A stretch of 64,000 nt of DNA from an uncultured Arachnia sp. Its GTDB lineage: Bacteria > Actinomycetota > Actinomycetes > Propionibacteriales > Propionibacteriaceae. A program made the position numbers and the translations under genes. Shown in pieces: positions 62,583 to 64,000 of the stretch (position 1 is the first letter of the stretch; each line of letters opens with the position of its first letter). Location of the stretch: assembly GCA_947493995.1 (NCBI GenBank), contig CANLTJ010000001.1, forward strand, positions 248,001 to 312,000, read 5' to 3'. The notes beneath the pieces are model-generated. The model searched no databases. It saw only the letters and a list, made by a program, of their open reading frames with translations, and was not told the origin of the DNA.

Positions 62583-64000
62583 GTGACTCGACACAACGCC
62601 ACCCTCAACCTCTCGAAAACCATCGACCGCGACGCGGACATCATCGTCCTCGGCCTCACGGCCGTGGGTGGTGAACCCACCCTGGTGGGCGCCGTCGGGG
62701 ATGTCGACAAGTCTTACCAGAAGGCGTATCGCACAACGCCTCGCGCCCTGGCGCTGTCGCTCGGGGCGAGCACCAGCTTGGAGTCAACCGTCGTCCTGCC
62801 ACCCGCTGGGGCGCGCGTGGTGGTGGTCGGCCTCGGTGATGCAGATGTCACCGCCGATCAGCTCCGACGTGCAGCGGGGTCGGCTCTTCGCGCTGTGACG
62901 CAACTACCCGACGGGGAGGGCCTGAAGGTCACCGTGTCGCTCGAACTCGCCGCGCCGGAATTGATTCGCGCAGCCGCGGAGGGAGCGTTGCTGGGGGCCT
63001 ACGAACCGCAGGTGATCTCCTCGGGGGAGGACAAGCCGAAGGTTTCGGCCATCACCGTCGTGGCCACCGGGCGCGGCGATGCCCGAGAAGCCATCGACGC
63101 TGCGCGGGTGGTGGCCGAGAGCGTGTGCAGGGCCCGCGACTGGACGAACACCCCGCCCAACCTGCTGACGCCAGCCCTATTCGCTGAACAGGCGAGACAG
63201 AGTCTTCGGGAGCACCGCGTGAGCGTCGACGTGCTCGACGAGAAAGCACTGGACAAGGGCGGCTACGGTGGCATTCTCGCCGTCGGTGGCGGCTCGGCAC
63301 ACGGCCCCCGCCTCGTGCGCATGCAGTACGCCCCCCGCGGCGCCACCTTCCATCTCGCACTGGTGGGCAAGGGCATCACCTTCGACTCCGGTGGACTGGA
63401 CCTCAAACCGGCTGGCCAGATGGCTGGCATGAAGTACGACATGTCCGGCGCTGCTGCCGTCATCGCTGCCATGCAGGCAATCGCCGCGCTGGGGCTCCGG
63501 ATCAAGGTCACGGCCTACGCCGCCATGGCCGAGAACATGCCCTCGGGCACCTCGTACCGTTCCGGAGACGTCATGAAGATGTTCGACGGTCAGACGGTGG
63601 AGAACTACAACACCGATGCAGAGGGTCGCCTGGTGATGGCGGACGCCATCGCACGCGCCGCACTGGACGAACCCCATCTCATCGTGGACGTCGCCACCCT
63701 CACCGGCGCATGCATGGTGGCGCTCGGCATGCGCGTGGGTGGTCTCATGGCCAGCGACGACGTGACCGCGGACCGGCTGCTGGATGCGGCCGAGGCGGGC
63801 GGCGAGGAGTTCTGGCAACTTCCGATCACTGAGGAGATCCGTTCACAACTGAAGTCGTCGGTGGCAGACATGCGCTCGGGCGGCAAGAACAGGTTCGGCG
63901 GAGCACTGGCAGCCGGAGCGTTCCTCCAGCGTTTCGTCCCGGAGAACATCGCATGGGGACACCTCGACATTGCAGGTCCCGCCAACAACGAGGACTCCGC
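62583..64000 (+). CDS. pepA: Leucyl aminopeptidase (M17 family), 3' end cut by window edge
   Basis: Cytosolic zinc/manganese aminopeptidase, of which 472 residues are visible. An N-terminal macro-like domain (about 1-170) is followed by the catalytic domain with metal-ligand blocks VGKGITFDSGGLDLKP, MKYDMSGAA and the signature NTDAEGRLVMADA. The GTG at 62583 lies 6 nt after TAGGGT (62571-62576), consistent with a leaderless mRNA. A pepA homologue lies close to erpA in mycobacteria as well. The window ends before the stop codon. Confidence 0.94.
   Translation, partial: MTRHNATLNLSKTIDRDADIIVLGLTAVGGEPTLVGAVGDVDKSYQKAYRTTPRALALSLGASTSLESTVVLPPAGARVVVVGLGDADVTADQLRRAAGSALRAVTQLPDGEGLKVTVSLELAAPELIRAAAEGALLGAYEPQVISSGEDKPKVSAITVVATGRGDAREAIDAARVVAESVCRARDWTNTPPNLLTPALFAEQARQSLREHRVSVDVLDEKALDKGGYGGILAVGGGSAHGPRLVRMQYAPRGATFHLALVGKGITFDSGGLDLKPAGQMAGMKYDMSGAAAVIAAMQAIAALGLRIKVTAYAAMAENMPSGTSYRSGDVMKMFDGQTVENYNTDAEGRLVMADAIARAALDEPHLIVDVATLTGACMVALGMRVGGLMASDDVTADRLLDAAEAGGEEFWQLPITEEIRSQLKSSVADMRSGGKNRFGGALAAGAFLQRFVPENIAWGHLDIAGPANNEDS

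Noticed and set aside
1..64000. CRISPR array, prophage, complete IS or replication origin
   Set aside because: No regularly spaced repeats with spacers, no phage structural or integrase genes, no transposase and no DnaA-box cluster were seen.

Overview
The window is a gene-dense, high-GC chromosomal segment of an actinobacterium. The evidence is the gene content (MraZ/RsmH/FtsL/FtsI division cluster, DUF3040, DUF3043, DUF1707, DUF222-HNH, class II DAHP synthase, a PASTA kinase, and a two-heme QcrC with Rieske QcrA and CtaF) together with a LexA box of the actinobacterial TCGAAC-N4-GTTCGA type and many starts that look leaderless. The gene order follows the ftsI-to-pepA segment known from Mycobacterium and Corynebacterium. 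A Propionibacteriales-like host is my best guess, but this is inference. I saw no tRNA, rRNA or CRISPR array.

Layout. 1-3845: division and cell-wall operon (mraZ, rsmH, ftsL, ftsI) on the minus strand, with a four-repeat MraZ operator. 4050-8907: MoxR ATPase, DUF58 protein, transglutaminase-like membrane protein and a DUF3040 protein. 9069-14605: an SOS-controlled mutagenesis operon on the minus strand (DUF6504, dnaE2, dinB) with a LexA box and a large leader hairpin. 14653-20635: an NRDE protein, coaBC, a Thr-rich membrane protein, a small membrane protein, an M19 dipeptidase and an MFS transporter. 20667-24202: an FAD oxidoreductase interrupted by a small transposable element, a DUF1707 protein and a DUF222/HNH protein. 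24572-29780: a DsbA-like protein, a HelD-type helicase, metF and a polyprenyl synthase. 29902-38561: a PASTA kinase, an EamA transporter, threonine aldolase, DAHP synthase, an acyltransferase, a hydrolase, an NlpC/P60 endopeptidase and a four-cysteine mini-protein. 38645-49643: an exonuclease/GIY-YIG fusion, cyclophilin, sunset-domain protein, prepilin peptidase, trpD, a receiver-only protein, CtaG, then ctaE-qcrC-qcrA-qcrB. 49674-55213: GuaB1, a frameshifted histidine kinase with its response regulator, and an ABC exporter. 55214-58515: a REP-like repeat block, then ctaF-ctaD-ctaC. 58667-64000: erpA, a short glycerate-kinase-like protein, pspAA, pspA, a DUF3043 protein, two small proteins and the start of pepA.

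How the parts work together. The bc1 (QcrCAB) and aa3 oxidase (CtaC/D/E/F plus assembly factor CtaG) genes encode the respiratory bc1-aa3 system in two operons about 6 kb apart. The cell-envelope theme is strong (FtsI, RsmH, PASTA kinase, NlpC/P60, acyltransferase, PspA). Damage-induced error-prone synthesis is bundled in one LexA-controlled operon.

The most notable discovery is a 163-bp MITE-like element present twice (8907-9069 and 20675-20837, about 93% identical, 17-bp inverted ends, 2-bp target duplications TA and TT). One copy sits exactly in the shared CTAG stop codons of two convergent genes and preserves both stops. The other sits in codon 3 of the FAD oxidoreductase gene, adds 165 bp in frame, ends the original reading with a stop and supplies a new GTG start 3 nt later. 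A one-base deletion in a G run also splits a sensor histidine kinase.
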